Shown piece by piece: positions 19,924-29,189 of a DNA stretch of 64,000 nt. Within the stretch, counting starts at the first letter, position 1; every line of letters begins with the position of its first letter. Under the pieces are notes generated by a model. The model had not been told where the DNA came from. It saw only the letters and a program-made list of their open reading frames with translations, and searched no databases. The translations under genes and the position numbers were made by a program. The DNA comes from Thiodiazotropha sp040506705 (GTDB lineage Bacteria > Pseudomonadota > Gammaproteobacteria > Chromatiales > Chromatiaceae), in the NCBI GenBank assembly GCA_040506705.1, contig JBEVWG010000057.1, positions 19,717 through 83,716 on the forward strand, in the 5' to 3' direction.

Positions 19924-20901
19924 TTAATAGTATGTGCCGTAATAATTTTCGCCTTTGCCCTCTCGGCTTTTGTTCAACACCAGTCCTATGGCCTTCTCTT
20001 CATCGAGCCGTGATAGTGAATCTTTGATCGCTTCCACTGGCGTTTGTCCCGCTTCCACAACCAACAGAATCTGACCCATATGTTGATTTATAACAGCTGC
20101 TTCACTGGTTGCCAGAATCGGAGGGGAATCAAAGATAATAATCCTGTCTTTATATCGGCTGGACAACTCATCCAGCAGTCGCTCCATCTCAGTACTGGCA
20201 AGGAGTTCTGTCGATTTTTCCGAACGAGTACCTGCTGCAATCAACTTTAATCTCGGTATTTGGGTCTGAATGATGACATCACCCACATGACACTGCTTAT
20301 CACTCAGCAGATCGATCAGACCCTTTTCATTTTCGATGCCGAGCAGCCGACTCATTGAGTACTTAAGTACATCCCCATCAATCAGCAGTACGGTGGAATC
20401 TAATTCTGTTGCAATACTCAGGGCAAGATTGAAGGCGGTAAAGGTTTTACCTTCCGAAGGCAAAGAGCTTGAAATTGAGACCAGATTGCTGTGGGCTAAT
20501 GGGGCAGCTCCCTTACCCAAAGCATTTCTGATTATCGGTCGTTTGATGATCCGATACTCCTCTGACAACTGCTTGTTGCCGGCATGAGGCACTATGTGAC
20601 CAATTTTTGAGAGGGCTTCATAGTCGAGGCGTACCCGCTTCGATTCCTGCTCAGGATCTGACTTATCTCTCTCTTTAGGTCTCTTTTTCTCTTCTGGTAA
20701 TTGTGTTTCAGAGACTGTCTTGGTTGCCACCACTTCAGTTGCAGCCATCTCAGAAGTTACAACCGCTTCGGGCGCTGCCATCTCAGCAGTAACCTTCCCC
20801 TCTTCTACAGACTGTTCGGACTCTGCATCAGGCGAAGCTGCTTTTTTACTCTCTGTCTTCGATTTAGCGAGACGCTCAATCGCTTTTTCTATGCTGCTCA
20901 T
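19924..20901 (-). CDS. XrtA-associated tyrosine autokinase (CpsD/CapB-like)
   Basis: Cytoplasmic BY-kinase domain of 325 residues, resembling the PEP-CTERM/XrtA tyrosine kinase family. It controls polysaccharide polymerisation and export by autophosphorylation. After a low-complexity Ala/Glu/Lys N-terminal region (residues 1-95) come Walker A (SSSLPSEGKTFTAFNLALS), Walker A' (STVLLIDGDVLKYSMSRLLG), a GLIDLLSDK segment and Walker B (RIIIFDSPPIL). The C-terminus is a tyrosine cluster (ENYYGTYY), the expected autophosphorylation site. There is no transmembrane chain-length domain in this gene. The stop is followed by the pnt promoter region; the export lipoprotein gene lies 54 bases upstream. 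Confidence 0.9.
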   Translation of the reverse strand: MSSIEKAIERLAKSKTESKKAASPDAESEQSVEEGKVTAEMAAPEAVVTSEMAATEVVATKTVSETQLPEEKKRPKERDKSDPEQESKRVRLDYEALSKIGHIVPHAGNKQLSEEYRIIKRPIIRNALGKGAAPLAHSNLVSISSSLPSEGKTFTAFNLALSIATELDSTVLLIDGDVLKYSMSRLLGIENEKGLIDLLSDKQCHVGDVIIQTQIPRLKLIAAGTRSEKSTELLASTEMERLLDELSSRYKDRIIIFDSPPILATSEAAVINQHMGQILLVVEAGQTPVEAIKDSLSRLDEEKAIGLVLNKSREGKGENYYGTYY

Positions 20902-20955
20902 TTAAACCAATTCCAATTTCGATGGCACTGTCTGAATATAGTCGGAACCGGTTGA

Positions 20956-21603
20956 TCAGAACCAGGTTTCCGGAATGATCAGCACGTCTCCGGGTATCAT
21001 TTTCACGTTAGCAGAAATATCACCGTCACGAATCAGGTCATCCAATCTGACACGATACTGAGAGGTTTTTCCATTGATCTTACGAACAATTGTGGCGCTG
21101 TTGCCGGATGCAAATTCAGTCAACCCACCGACCTCGATAATCACATCCAACAGGGTCATTCCTTCACGAAATGGGATGGACTGGGGTTGAGAAGCCTGTC
21201 CAACAACACGAACCTGCTCTGTGTAGCGTCCAACAAACTGTCTAACACTAACTGTAACTTTAGGGTTTTTTACAAACTTTGATAGTCGGCTTTCGAGATT
21301 TCTTGCCAACTGGGTAGGTGTTTTACCACTCGCCTGCAGATCCTCCACCAAAGGTGTCGTGATAAGACCGTCAGGACGAACAACCACATCTGTGGTCAGC
21401 TCCTGGTCTCCCCAGACAAAAACGTTCAATGTGTCCCCTGGACCGATCAAATATAGCGGTGAAGAGGGTGAATTGCCATCCTGACCCCCAGTTCCTCCGG
21501 AGTTGGCTGCATTCATTTCTGGCGTGCCGGAACAGGCAGTCACCAGAAGTAAACAGAATGGAATTATAAATTTTTTAATTTTCATATAACGTATTGATAA
21601 CAT
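20956..21603 (-). CDS. Wza-like polysaccharide export lipoprotein, XrtA-associated
   Basis: Outer-membrane polysaccharide export protein of 215 residues. A lipobox (LLVTAC) follows a hydrophobic signal (KFIIPFCLLLVTAC), so it is probably a lipoprotein. The Poly_export domain begins YLIGPGDTLNVFVWGDQELTTDVVVRPDG, then TPTQLARNLESRLSKFVKNPKVTV and SLBB-like sequence (VRVVGQASQPQSIPFREGMTLLDVIIEVGGL). The short length fits the PEP-CTERM export subfamily. The ATG at 21603 has a good site (AGGAAAG) and is preferred over the internal ATG at 21585. It shares an operon direction with the tyrosine kinase downstream. Confidence 0.92.
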   Translation of the reverse strand: MLSIRYMKIKKFIIPFCLLLVTACSGTPEMNAANSGGTGGQDGNSPSSPLYLIGPGDTLNVFVWGDQELTTDVVVRPDGLITTPLVEDLQASGKTPTQLARNLESRLSKFVKNPKVTVSVRQFVGRYTEQVRVVGQASQPQSIPFREGMTLLDVIIEVGGLTEFASGNSATIVRKINGKTSQYRVRLDDLIRDGDISANVKMIPGDVLIIPETWF

Positions 21604-21647
21604 AACACTTTCCTGTCATATAATGATATCAAGAACAGATCCTGATG

Positions 21648-21778
21648 TAGTGTCTCACACTAATGCGCGATTACAGAGGCCCACACAGACCCCTGGATGC
21701 CCCGATGGAAATGCCTTTGGGATGCACAGGCACAACGCAGGATTGGGGCTGTCAGGCCTGTCTCCAGGCGAGACACTA
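21648..21778. repeat. MITE-like inverted-repeat element
   Basis: A 131-bp non-coding block bounded by TAGTGTCTC (21648-21656) and GAGACACTA (21770-21778), a 9-bp perfect terminal inverted repeat whose outermost bases read TA on both sides. That is the footprint expected of IS630/mariner-type elements, which duplicate TA. Internal short hairpins are present (for example GCCTG-TCTC-CAGGC near 21755). It lies between prsT and the export lipoprotein gene. No transposase is present. Confidence 0.5.
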
Positions 21779-21786
21779 AACTAGTT

Positions 21787-24564
21787 CTAACCATTTGCGG
21801 ATGATAACTCACTTAACAGCTGTTTGGCTTCATTGGATTCTTGAAATTGCTGATTATTTTCAAAAACAGACTCAAGAATCTCGCGAGCTTCCCCCTTTTG
21901 CCCCACTTCCGCCAGCATCACTGCATAGTGGTAAAGTATGGATGGATCGGAAGTTCTGTTCAAAATTGGCCTTATCAAATTAAGGGCCGCCTTAGTATCC
22001 CCAGTCTGGTGCTTAAGCCAGGCGTAGGTATCAGTAACTGCCAGGGATGAATCACCAACACGTTCAAACGCCCTGCGCGCTAAATTCAGTGCCCTTTCAG
22101 GTTTAGAGTCAAATATCAGCAGCGCTGCATTGTTCAGCGCCACAATATTCTCGGGTTCTACCGATAATAGCTCATCGTAGAGTTTTACAGCATTCTCAAC
22201 CTTTCCATTGGACTGGTAGATCATTGCCAGCGCCAATTTCGCTTGATTATCTCCACCTGGTTTTGTCTCGATTCTGCGTGTCAGTAGTGCAGTTGCCGAG
22301 TTGATATCACCATTCATGGCGTAGAGATCGGCCAGTTTTCTATAGAGAACAAAGGGCGCCTCTGGAGATAGATGTTTTTTCAGCTGGGATATAGCAGTCT
22401 GGGGTCTGCCTCTGGCCTGGGCCACTCCGGAGAGCAGTATGATTCCCGTGTATTTAGTCTCTGGCTTGTTACTCAGTGCCTTGGCTACAGATTCTGCTTT
22501 ATCGAAGCGCTTGTCTCCGAGGGCAATCTTGAATTGCAGCAATTGACCCTTCTGCGACAAGGGCCTGGCCTTGTCGAGGGTTGACTGTGCAGACTTATAG
22601 TCTCCACGTTTACTCTGCAGATCAGCCAACTGCAGATAAGCATCCCGATTGTCAGGATTGATTGTGATCATTCTTTCGATCAGTGATTCTGCCTGCTCGT
22701 GGTTGCCCATCTGTTGATCCATTTCAGCTATCAACGAGAGTATGGCCGGATTCTCACTCTGTCGCAGGGCCGGATCATCCAGATACTTAGCGGCCTTTTC
22801 TGCCTGTTTTGTTCGCAAATAGTAGCGAGCGATGATAATCCGAGGCAGCGTACTATTTCTTGATGATTGAGCCGCTCTGTCGAGCCATTTCAAGGCTTCG
22901 TTCTGTTGTCCGGAGCGTTCACTTATCTGCGCTAACAGTAGCATTGCATGCGTGTTGTAAGGATCCGTCGCCAACACAAGATTGAGATGTTCACTGCCTT
23001 CACTCAATCGGCCATCCTCAAGATCCATTCTGCCAAGGGCAACAAGCGCCGGTGTGTAGGCAGCATCTGACTCCTCTGCCTTATTCAGATTACTCCGCGC
23101 TTCACGTCGATTGCCTGACAGTAGCTCGATCACTGCCCGCAGATAGAAATCCGTGGCGGTCAGCGCCATGCCGCCAGCGAAGACCTGGTCTGACTGCTTT
23201 CTGGCAGATTCAATATCCTGTTTCTTCAGATATGAGAGGATCAGCAGGTTACTGCTGTTACCCTGCTGTGAACTCTCCAGCTGCTCTAACTCTGCAATGG
23301 CGTCATCTACCGCACCCTGGCTCAGGTAGAGCTTTGCCAGCTCTTCACGAATACGCGTATTCTCCGGATGGGATCTAACCGCTTCTTTCAGATACTCAAC
23401 CCCCTGCAGATAATCACCAGACTGACTTGCTGCAGAGCCAATCATGGAGAGCAGTTCATAATCTCTTTGCTGTTCACCAGAAGATTTGAGAATCTTAAGC
23501 GCTTCCTTTGGCTTGTTCAGTCTGAGTTTGATCTCCCCCAGCAACTTTCTCGCCTGCAGGTGTGTTGGCACCTGGTTTACATAGCGAGATAACAGCACAT
23601 TCGCCTGCTCCAGGTTGTTTTCCGAAAAATGGGTTGCCCCCAGCAGCAGTACGGTTGGCAGATGATTGGGTAAGGCAGTATGAACCGCTGTCAGTTCAGT
23701 TTTAGCAGCATCATATTTTTTGTCGATATAGTTGTGCAGTCCGGATAAATAACCGACGATCGGATTGCTCTTATAGCCTCTCTTCAGCTCTTCCAGATAG
23801 AGCTTGCTCTCATCGAATTGAGCTTTCTGAACCAGTAATTGAATCAATGAAACCTTTGTCAGAAACTGCTCCTGCTTTGAGTCTTCCGGTTGAGCCAGTG
23901 CGATTGCCCGTTTCAAAGACTCTATCGCCTGATCGAACTCCTGCAGTTTCGACTGTATCCCCCCCAAGGCTCGCCACACTTGATGATTTTCAGCATCCAG
24001 AGCAATGGCCTTGTTGAGAAATTCAATTGCCTGTTCGTCATTATTCCGCATGCTCGCTGCTTTAGCCCGAACGACAAGGGCATCAACATTGTTTTGTTCA
24101 ATTTGCAATAATTCCTGAGCCAACTCATCTGCCTTTTCTGGCTGACGAACATGGATATATGAATTTGCGACTTTGCTGTTTTGGGTTTTCTTATCCAGAT
24201 CGGAAAAATAACCTTTCTCAAATCTTTCAACTATATTCTGATGTTTTGCCTGCAGCTCCCAGGCAGTGATGATGATCTGTTTGGCCTCAACACTTACTTC
24301 CTGAGAAACAGTGATACTATTGATCTCCTTTTCTGCAGAGCTACCATCACCCAGTGCTAAATAACTTTTTGCCAGCAGAATTCTCGCAGCCTTATGGTCT
24401 GAATTTGCTTGCAATAAATTTTTAAGTTCGATAACTGCTTTTGAATATTCTTTTTTCGAATAACTTGCCGATGCATCCTGAAATCGTCTCTCTTCACTGA
24501 CACCACCGGAACAGCCTGACAACAGCAAAATAACTGTAATCAATATCGAGAGAAGACTTTTCAT
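21787..24564 (-). CDS. prsT: PrsT, XrtA/PEP-CTERM system TPR-repeat lipoprotein
   Basis: A TPR lipoprotein of about 925 residues matching the PEP-CTERM TPR lipoprotein family. The lipobox is in SLLSILITVILLLSGCSGG. TPR units run through nearly the whole protein (KAVIELKNLLQANSDHKAARILLAKSYLALGD at the N-terminus; ALNNAALLIFDSKPERALNLARRAFE near the C-terminus). It probably acts in the periplasm in EPS synthesis or export or PEP-CTERM protein handling; the exact role is unproven. I chose ATG 24564 because it gives a clean signal peptide; an upstream ATG at 24621, five bases from the prsR stop, is also open. Third gene after prsK and prsR. Confidence 0.88.
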   Translation of the reverse strand: MKSLLSILITVILLLSGCSGGVSEERRFQDASASYSKKEYSKAVIELKNLLQANSDHKAARILLAKSYLALGDGSSAEKEINSITVSQEVSVEAKQIIITAWELQAKHQNIVERFEKGYFSDLDKKTQNSKVANSYIHVRQPEKADELAQELLQIEQNNVDALVVRAKAASMRNNDEQAIEFLNKAIALDAENHQVWRALGGIQSKLQEFDQAIESLKRAIALAQPEDSKQEQFLTKVSLIQLLVQKAQFDESKLYLEELKRGYKSNPIVGYLSGLHNYIDKKYDAAKTELTAVHTALPNHLPTVLLLGATHFSENNLEQANVLLSRYVNQVPTHLQARKLLGEIKLRLNKPKEALKILKSSGEQQRDYELLSMIGSAASQSGDYLQGVEYLKEAVRSHPENTRIREELAKLYLSQGAVDDAIAELEQLESSQQGNSSNLLILSYLKKQDIESARKQSDQVFAGGMALTATDFYLRAVIELLSGNRREARSNLNKAEESDAAYTPALVALGRMDLEDGRLSEGSEHLNLVLATDPYNTHAMLLLAQISERSGQQNEALKWLDRAAQSSRNSTLPRIIIARYYLRTKQAEKAAKYLDDPALRQSENPAILSLIAEMDQQMGNHEQAESLIERMITINPDNRDAYLQLADLQSKRGDYKSAQSTLDKARPLSQKGQLLQFKIALGDKRFDKAESVAKALSNKPETKYTGIILLSGVAQARGRPQTAISQLKKHLSPEAPFVLYRKLADLYAMNGDINSATALLTRRIETKPGGDNQAKLALAMIYQSNGKVENAVKLYDELLSVEPENIVALNNAALLIFDSKPERALNLARRAFERVGDSSLAVTDTYAWLKHQTGDTKAALNLIRPILNRTSDPSILYHYAVMLAEVGQKGEAREILESVFENNQQFQESNEAKQLLSELSSANG

Positions 24565-24626
24565 CGATCCATTCCCATACCTAGCCATGTATTTCATTAA
24601 ATCTAATTGCATCCTAAACATTTTCT

Positions 24627-25988
24627 CTATTTCAAACTGTATTTATTAACTAAATCGTAGAGAGTCGGTCTACTGACGCCCAATAGATCAGCTGCCTTGG
24701 AGACATTTCCACCAACATAACTCATAGCCCGTATTATGGCTCTTGCTTCAGCGCGCTCTCTGACCGCCCTCAGATTGATCGGCATGGCATCCCCACCATC
24801 ACTATTCAGTTGAAGCTCATCCGGCGTTATCAACTGGTCATCAGCCATCACCACCGCGCGTTTTATCCGGTTTTCCAGCTCTCGCACATTCCCTGGCCAG
24901 TTGTATTCTTCGATTGCGCGCAAAGACTCTGTTGTAAACCCATTCACTTTGGAAGCATTTTGTTTGGCGTACTTGGACATGAATGACCAGGCCAACAGTA
25001 CAGCATCCCCGGCTCTATCTCTTAATGGTGGGATATTGATGATTATCTCGCTGATTCTGTAATAGAGATCCTCTCGGAACTCCCCACGCTCTATCTTCTC
25101 CTCCAGATCCTGGTTAGTGGCACAAACCACTCTAATATCAACGGGTATCTCTTCTCGTCCACCAATCCTCTCGATCACTCTTTCCTGCAGAAAACGCAAC
25201 ATTTTAGCCTGCAAACCAATCGGCATATCGCCGATTTCATCGAGAAACAGCGTCCCACCATTGGCTGACTCTATCTTTCCTATAGTCCGCTTGGACGCCC
25301 CGGTAAAAGCACCCTTTTCATAGCCGTATAGTTCACTTTCAAGAAGATTCTCTGGAATTGAGGCGCAGTTAATTGCAGCAAATTTTTCACCACTCCTATC
25401 GCTCAAGCCGTGTATTGCTCTGGCCAGAACCTCTTTACCGGTTCCACTTTCCCCCAGTAGTAGCGCGGTGATATTTGTGGGGCTGACCTTTTCGATAACC
25501 CGGCAGAGTTCAATCATTTCAGGACTATTCGCCACAACGCCGTCCAAGGGGGAGTAACGTTGCATCTTGTTCAGTCCCCTATTCTCCTCTTCCAGGCCAT
25601 GCACATGATAAGCACGTTCAATGATCACCCGCAGTACATCGGGATCTATCGGCTTTTGATAGAAGTCATAGGCCCCTAGATCAATGGCTTTAAGTGCATT
25701 TTCCCGATCATCATTCCCTGTCACCACAATAATCTTCGTCTGTGGCATGAGACTGAGTATTTCCTGCAAGGTGGCAAACCCCTCACTGACATTCGTCGGA
25801 TCGGGGGGCAAGCCAAGATCCAGAGTAACGACGGGTGCTGTTGTTTTTCTCAACAGATTTATTGCGCTGGCACGATCACCTGCAATGTGTACGTCATAAC
25901 CATCGAAACTCCATTTCAACTGACTTTGAAGTCCTGGGTCGTCCTCGACAATAATAAGTGGTTTTAGTTGATTGTTGGCTTTACTCAC
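24627..25988 (-). CDS. prsR: PrsR, sigma-54-dependent PEP-CTERM response regulator
   Basis: NtrC-class response regulator of 453 residues. The receiver domain has acidic pocket EDD (15-17) and phospho-acceptor Asp57 (TLDLGLPPD). The AAA+ domain shows Walker A GESGTGKE (179-186), GAFTGA (226-231, needed to contact sigma-54), and Walker B GGTLFLDEIGDMP. The C-terminal Fis-type helix-turn-helix reads NVSKAADLLGVSRPTLYDLVNKY. The family activates sigma-54 promoters of PEP-CTERM and exopolysaccharide genes; its partner kinase PrsK is encoded four bases upstream. Confidence 0.95.
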   Translation of the reverse strand: MSKANNQLKPLIIVEDDPGLQSQLKWSFDGYDVHIAGDRASAINLLRKTTAPVVTLDLGLPPDPTNVSEGFATLQEILSLMPQTKIIVVTGNDDRENALKAIDLGAYDFYQKPIDPDVLRVIIERAYHVHGLEEENRGLNKMQRYSPLDGVVANSPEMIELCRVIEKVSPTNITALLLGESGTGKEVLARAIHGLSDRSGEKFAAINCASIPENLLESELYGYEKGAFTGASKRTIGKIESANGGTLFLDEIGDMPIGLQAKMLRFLQERVIERIGGREEIPVDIRVVCATNQDLEEKIERGEFREDLYYRISEIIINIPPLRDRAGDAVLLAWSFMSKYAKQNASKVNGFTTESLRAIEEYNWPGNVRELENRIKRAVVMADDQLITPDELQLNSDGGDAMPINLRAVRERAEARAIIRAMSYVGGNVSKAADLLGVSRPTLYDLVNKYSLK

Positions 25989-25992
25989 GCAA

Positions 25993-28098
25993 TTACGCCT
26001 CTACAGTTGCATCAGGCTGTCTGCCTGTTGCAGACAATGATTGATTCAGCGGAATGGAAATTGTGAAGCTTGTTCCCTTGCCGATATGACTCTCCACACT
26101 CAGACTTCCTTTTAGTGAATTAACATACTCTCTGGTTTCATAAACTCCGATACCCATCCCAGCATTTCCCTTGGTCGTTTGAAAGGGACGAAACAACCGC
26201 TCCTTAATGAATTTATCTTCCATACCTGAACCGTTATCCTGAATGGTAATGATTGCACGCTCATCCATTTTCTCGACCGTGACATTAACCTCACCATCTC
26301 TATCGGTTGCTTCCTGAGCATTTTTAATCATGTGTACCAATATGGCTGTGAATCGATCTTTATCAGCAATAATTTCAAGATAGTTGTGTTTGATACTCAA
26401 CTTCGGTTTAGGCTCATAGGCATACAACTCATTGACTGCTTGAGCTGCAGACTCCTCTATGTAGAACTGTTTGGTTTTAGTCGATTCAAATCTACCTTGC
26501 CTCAATTGGGCAAGTAGTCGTCCCATTTTATTGACAGCATTTCCGATGGTCTTTACCGCATCATCCATAAATGCAGGATTATTTCTATGTCGCTCAGCAT
26601 TTTTAACGACTAATTCCAACTGCGCAATCAGGTTTTTCAGATCGTGTACCACGAAAGCAGAGAGCCGATTGAAAGCCTCAAACTGATTGGCACGATTCAG
26701 CGCTTCTGAGGTTTGCAGCAACGCCAGATATCCACCAGCCTGTTTGGCAGCCGCCTTAATCAGATCACGATCTTCCCAGTTTATTGACAGATGAGCTTGT
26801 GATCTGACAAGCAGTACGAATCCTATCAGGGCATCGTGGTGTTTGATAGGTACAATCAACCAGGCACCTTCGATGGCTGTTACCTTCTGATCGATGGAGA
26901 GATTATCGTAACGTTCCGGAAATCTAGACAACTCATCGATGTCGATAATCCAATCACTGATTCGAAAATAGCGGATCAGTTTGCTGTTTGACTCGATATC
27001 AAAGCTCAGATCAGGCACTTGCCAGTGGCTGCTACACTGGTAGCGGCCGTCGTCACTCAATATCCATAAATAGCCACCTCGTGCTTGCACAGAGTCTGAG
27101 ATAGCCTGAACGACGCGGGTACGTATTTCACCACCACCAGGCCCTTCGGAGAGGGTCTGAACCACCCTCAACCACTCATCCCGCCAATCGTACTTGTAGC
27201 TAAAAAAGTGTTTATTAACAAAAACTTTCAGCTTTCCCCTTAGGGTTCCTGAAAACAGTACAACTGCCAAAAAAGAGATCCCGGCAAAAACAAAGGCGAT
27301 CTGTGTTGCCTTACCCCAGGTTCCCCCGTAATAGCGTATGTAGTACCCCACAGCTGCCATAAGGATCAGATATCCACCAGCCGCAAGTAGGGTTGTGGCA
27401 TGAAACACTACCTGCCTGGAGACAAAAACACGTACAGACCAACTTGGATTTCGTGTTGCAGCAACTGCCACAAAAGGGGCAACCAAAGCACTGGTAAAGC
27501 CCCGGGCCTGCCACAGAGTAGCATCCACTTGCTTGAACATTAAAGCATCGGCATAGAGGAATAAGTCGTAAACGAAGAGTGTTCCCATCCCTATATATAG
27601 GTACTTCACCGCCCAACGCATCTCAGGACGGGTACTACGATAGAGTTGTTCAATCAGAATCAGGCCGGCAACAGCAAACCCCAAATGGCCGACCAATTGA
27701 AAGCTGGCTGTCCCGCCCCAGTTGCGAACACCAGGAAACAGTTGCGCAACCAATTCAACACCAAGCAGCAAGGCAGAAATTGAGAAAATGGCAACCGGAG
27801 CATAGCGTAAAAGACCGGTCTCACCCCCAGCAGCGGTTTTGAGTGTTTTCAAAAGTCGGAACAGAAAGGCAAACCAGGCGATATTCTTCGCTATTTCAAA
27901 TAGTTGATAGGTATTGACTGTGAGAGTGGACTCCTGAACCTGGAAGGCGATGGCCGTCAGTGCCCAGCAGGCCGAGGTGGTAGAGGCAATAAGTAGATAG
28001 GTGCCTTCTATGCGGCCACGCCAGCTTGTCAGCAGTAACACGCTGAAAAGCAGGAATAGCGATGCCGAAAAAGTGTAGCCGATTATTCCTATAGTCAA
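25993..28098 (-). CDS. prsK: PrsK, XrtA/PEP-CTERM system histidine kinase
   Basis: Membrane histidine kinase of about 701 residues. The N-terminal third is a multi-helix membrane domain (FSASLFLLFSVLLLTSW; YAPVAIFSISALLLGVELVAQL and others), followed by a GAF-like region, then HisKA with VVHDLKNLIAQLELVVKNAERH and the HATPase domain (NAQEATDRDGEV, DNGSGM, TKGNAGMGIGVYETREYV). I chose TTG 28098 because AGGAT lies six bases upstream and the protein then starts directly at the first helix; an upstream TTG at 28131 has no such site. It is the first gene of prsK-prsR-prsT and divergent from gspG. Confidence 0.92.
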   Translation of the reverse strand: MTIGIIGYTFSASLFLLFSVLLLTSWRGRIEGTYLLIASTTSACWALTAIAFQVQESTLTVNTYQLFEIAKNIAWFAFLFRLLKTLKTAAGGETGLLRYAPVAIFSISALLLGVELVAQLFPGVRNWGGTASFQLVGHLGFAVAGLILIEQLYRSTRPEMRWAVKYLYIGMGTLFVYDLFLYADALMFKQVDATLWQARGFTSALVAPFVAVAATRNPSWSVRVFVSRQVVFHATTLLAAGGYLILMAAVGYYIRYYGGTWGKATQIAFVFAGISFLAVVLFSGTLRGKLKVFVNKHFFSYKYDWRDEWLRVVQTLSEGPGGGEIRTRVVQAISDSVQARGGYLWILSDDGRYQCSSHWQVPDLSFDIESNSKLIRYFRISDWIIDIDELSRFPERYDNLSIDQKVTAIEGAWLIVPIKHHDALIGFVLLVRSQAHLSINWEDRDLIKAAAKQAGGYLALLQTSEALNRANQFEAFNRLSAFVVHDLKNLIAQLELVVKNAERHRNNPAFMDDAVKTIGNAVNKMGRLLAQLRQGRFESTKTKQFYIEESAAQAVNELYAYEPKPKLSIKHNYLEIIADKDRFTAILVHMIKNAQEATDRDGEVNVTVEKMDERAIITIQDNGSGMEDKFIKERLFRPFQTTKGNAGMGIGVYETREYVNSLKGSLSVESHIGKGTSFTISIPLNQSLSATGRQPDATVEA

Positions 28099-28700
28099 GC
28101 AGTCATCCTCAATGGTTCGGATATTCCTCAATCTGCACTGAACTTTTACATGCCGGCAAAGACTTACAACTGTGGGATATTAAACCCGACATCCTAAAAG
28201 GTTGTATACAGACTCTATCGGTACCGGGTAAATGGTGTAGTTCTCATGCAGTTTGAAGATTTAGAGTAATGAGAAACAATAAGGTCTATTGCCTGGGAAT
28301 GGTACATCCATTGATCCCTGCAAATATACCTTTAGTGATAATCTCCTCTCTACTCACCCTGCGCGTGGTTCTCATATGTATCAGTTCCCTGTTGTCTTTT
28401 TTTATTTTAATAATCGACAGCACAATCGAAAAACTGCAGATGTTTCTACATCAACGGATGCTCTGGAAGGTATCGCTTACACTACCTGATGCGGCAGATT
28501 TGACGATCGGATATGATTGATATCTCTTCGCCAACCCCATGCCAGCCTATGGCCACAGCCGCTATAGTATACAAAGTTAGTGAAGCGATTCACTCTATCA
28601 GGGTGATTTTTAACAGGAATCTGGATTCTGACCCATATTCCCCTGATAATAGCCCACCTTTACTATCGATCAACACGGAAAATTGACAGGGTTCAACCAT
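28099..28700. other. About 600-bp divergent intergenic region, prsK / gspG
   Basis: Regulatory space for both the PEP-CTERM and the T2SS operons. A TATAGT box near 28564 could be a -10 for gspG transcription but no good -35 is 17 bases upstream. AGTGAA-GCGA-TTCACT near 28579 is a small inverted repeat. Short open frames here (for example 28269-28520) lack ribosome sites and family resemblance and are not called as genes. No -24/-12 sigma-54 element was seen by eye. Confidence 0.4.
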
Positions 28701-29189
28701 ATGACCATCAATGCAGTCTCCCCAATACCCCGCCAGGCAACAGCCTTGGGCAATTCTTCAATAAAAGGAAAATATTCTAGAAAATTCAATGGTTTCACAC
28801 TCATAGAAGTGATGGTTGTGGTGGTCATTTTGAGCATCCTCGCCGCAATTGTTGTACCTAAAATTATGGATAGACCAGAACAGGCACGAAAAACAAAAGC
28901 TAAAAGTGATATCCGCGCACTGGAAGCTTCACTGAATCTCTACCGTCTGGATAACATGATCTACCCAACAACTGATCAGGGACTTGAAGCCCTGGTCACC
29001 AAGCCGACCGATTCCCCGGAACCCAGAAACTGGAAAGAAGGTGGATATCTCGACAGACTGCCTATGGATCCTTGGGGCAACCCATATCTGTTCCTGAGCC
29101 CCGGTACTCATGGTGTTATCGACGTCTACTCAGCCGGCCTGGATCTGCAATCCACTGACGATGACATTGGTAACTGGAATCTGGAGTGA
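28701..29189 (+). CDS. gspG: GspG, type II secretion major pseudopilin
   Basis: Major pseudopilin of the T2SS. The class III signal is FNGFTLIEVMVVVVILSILAAIVVPK, cleaved after Gly and with Glu5. The C-terminal pseudopilin domain (TTDQGLEALVTKPT, GGYLDRLPMDPWGNPY, DVYSAGLDLQSTDDDIGNW) contains the calcium-site region typical of GspG. ATG 28701 with AGGG about nine bases upstream gives 162 residues. The leader of about 31 residues before the cleavage site is longer than usual. First gene of the secretion operon; stop overlaps gspH by 4 bases. Confidence 0.96.
   Translation: MTINAVSPIPRQATALGNSSIKGKYSRKFNGFTLIEVMVVVVILSILAAIVVPKIMDRPEQARKTKAKSDIRALEASLNLYRLDNMIYPTTDQGLEALVTKPTDSPEPRNWKEGGYLDRLPMDPWGNPYLFLSPGTHGVIDVYSAGLDLQSTDDDIGNWNLE

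Noticed and set aside
28269..28520. 83-codon open frame in the prsK-gspG gap, hydrophobic product
   Set aside because: No ribosome site, no family resemblance, and overlapping alternative frames; treated as non-coding.
19406..28700. Sigma-54 (-24/-12) promoters for PrsR targets
   Set aside because: A by-eye scan for TGGCAC-N5-TTGC on both strands near the PEP-CTERM genes gave only mis-spaced matches.
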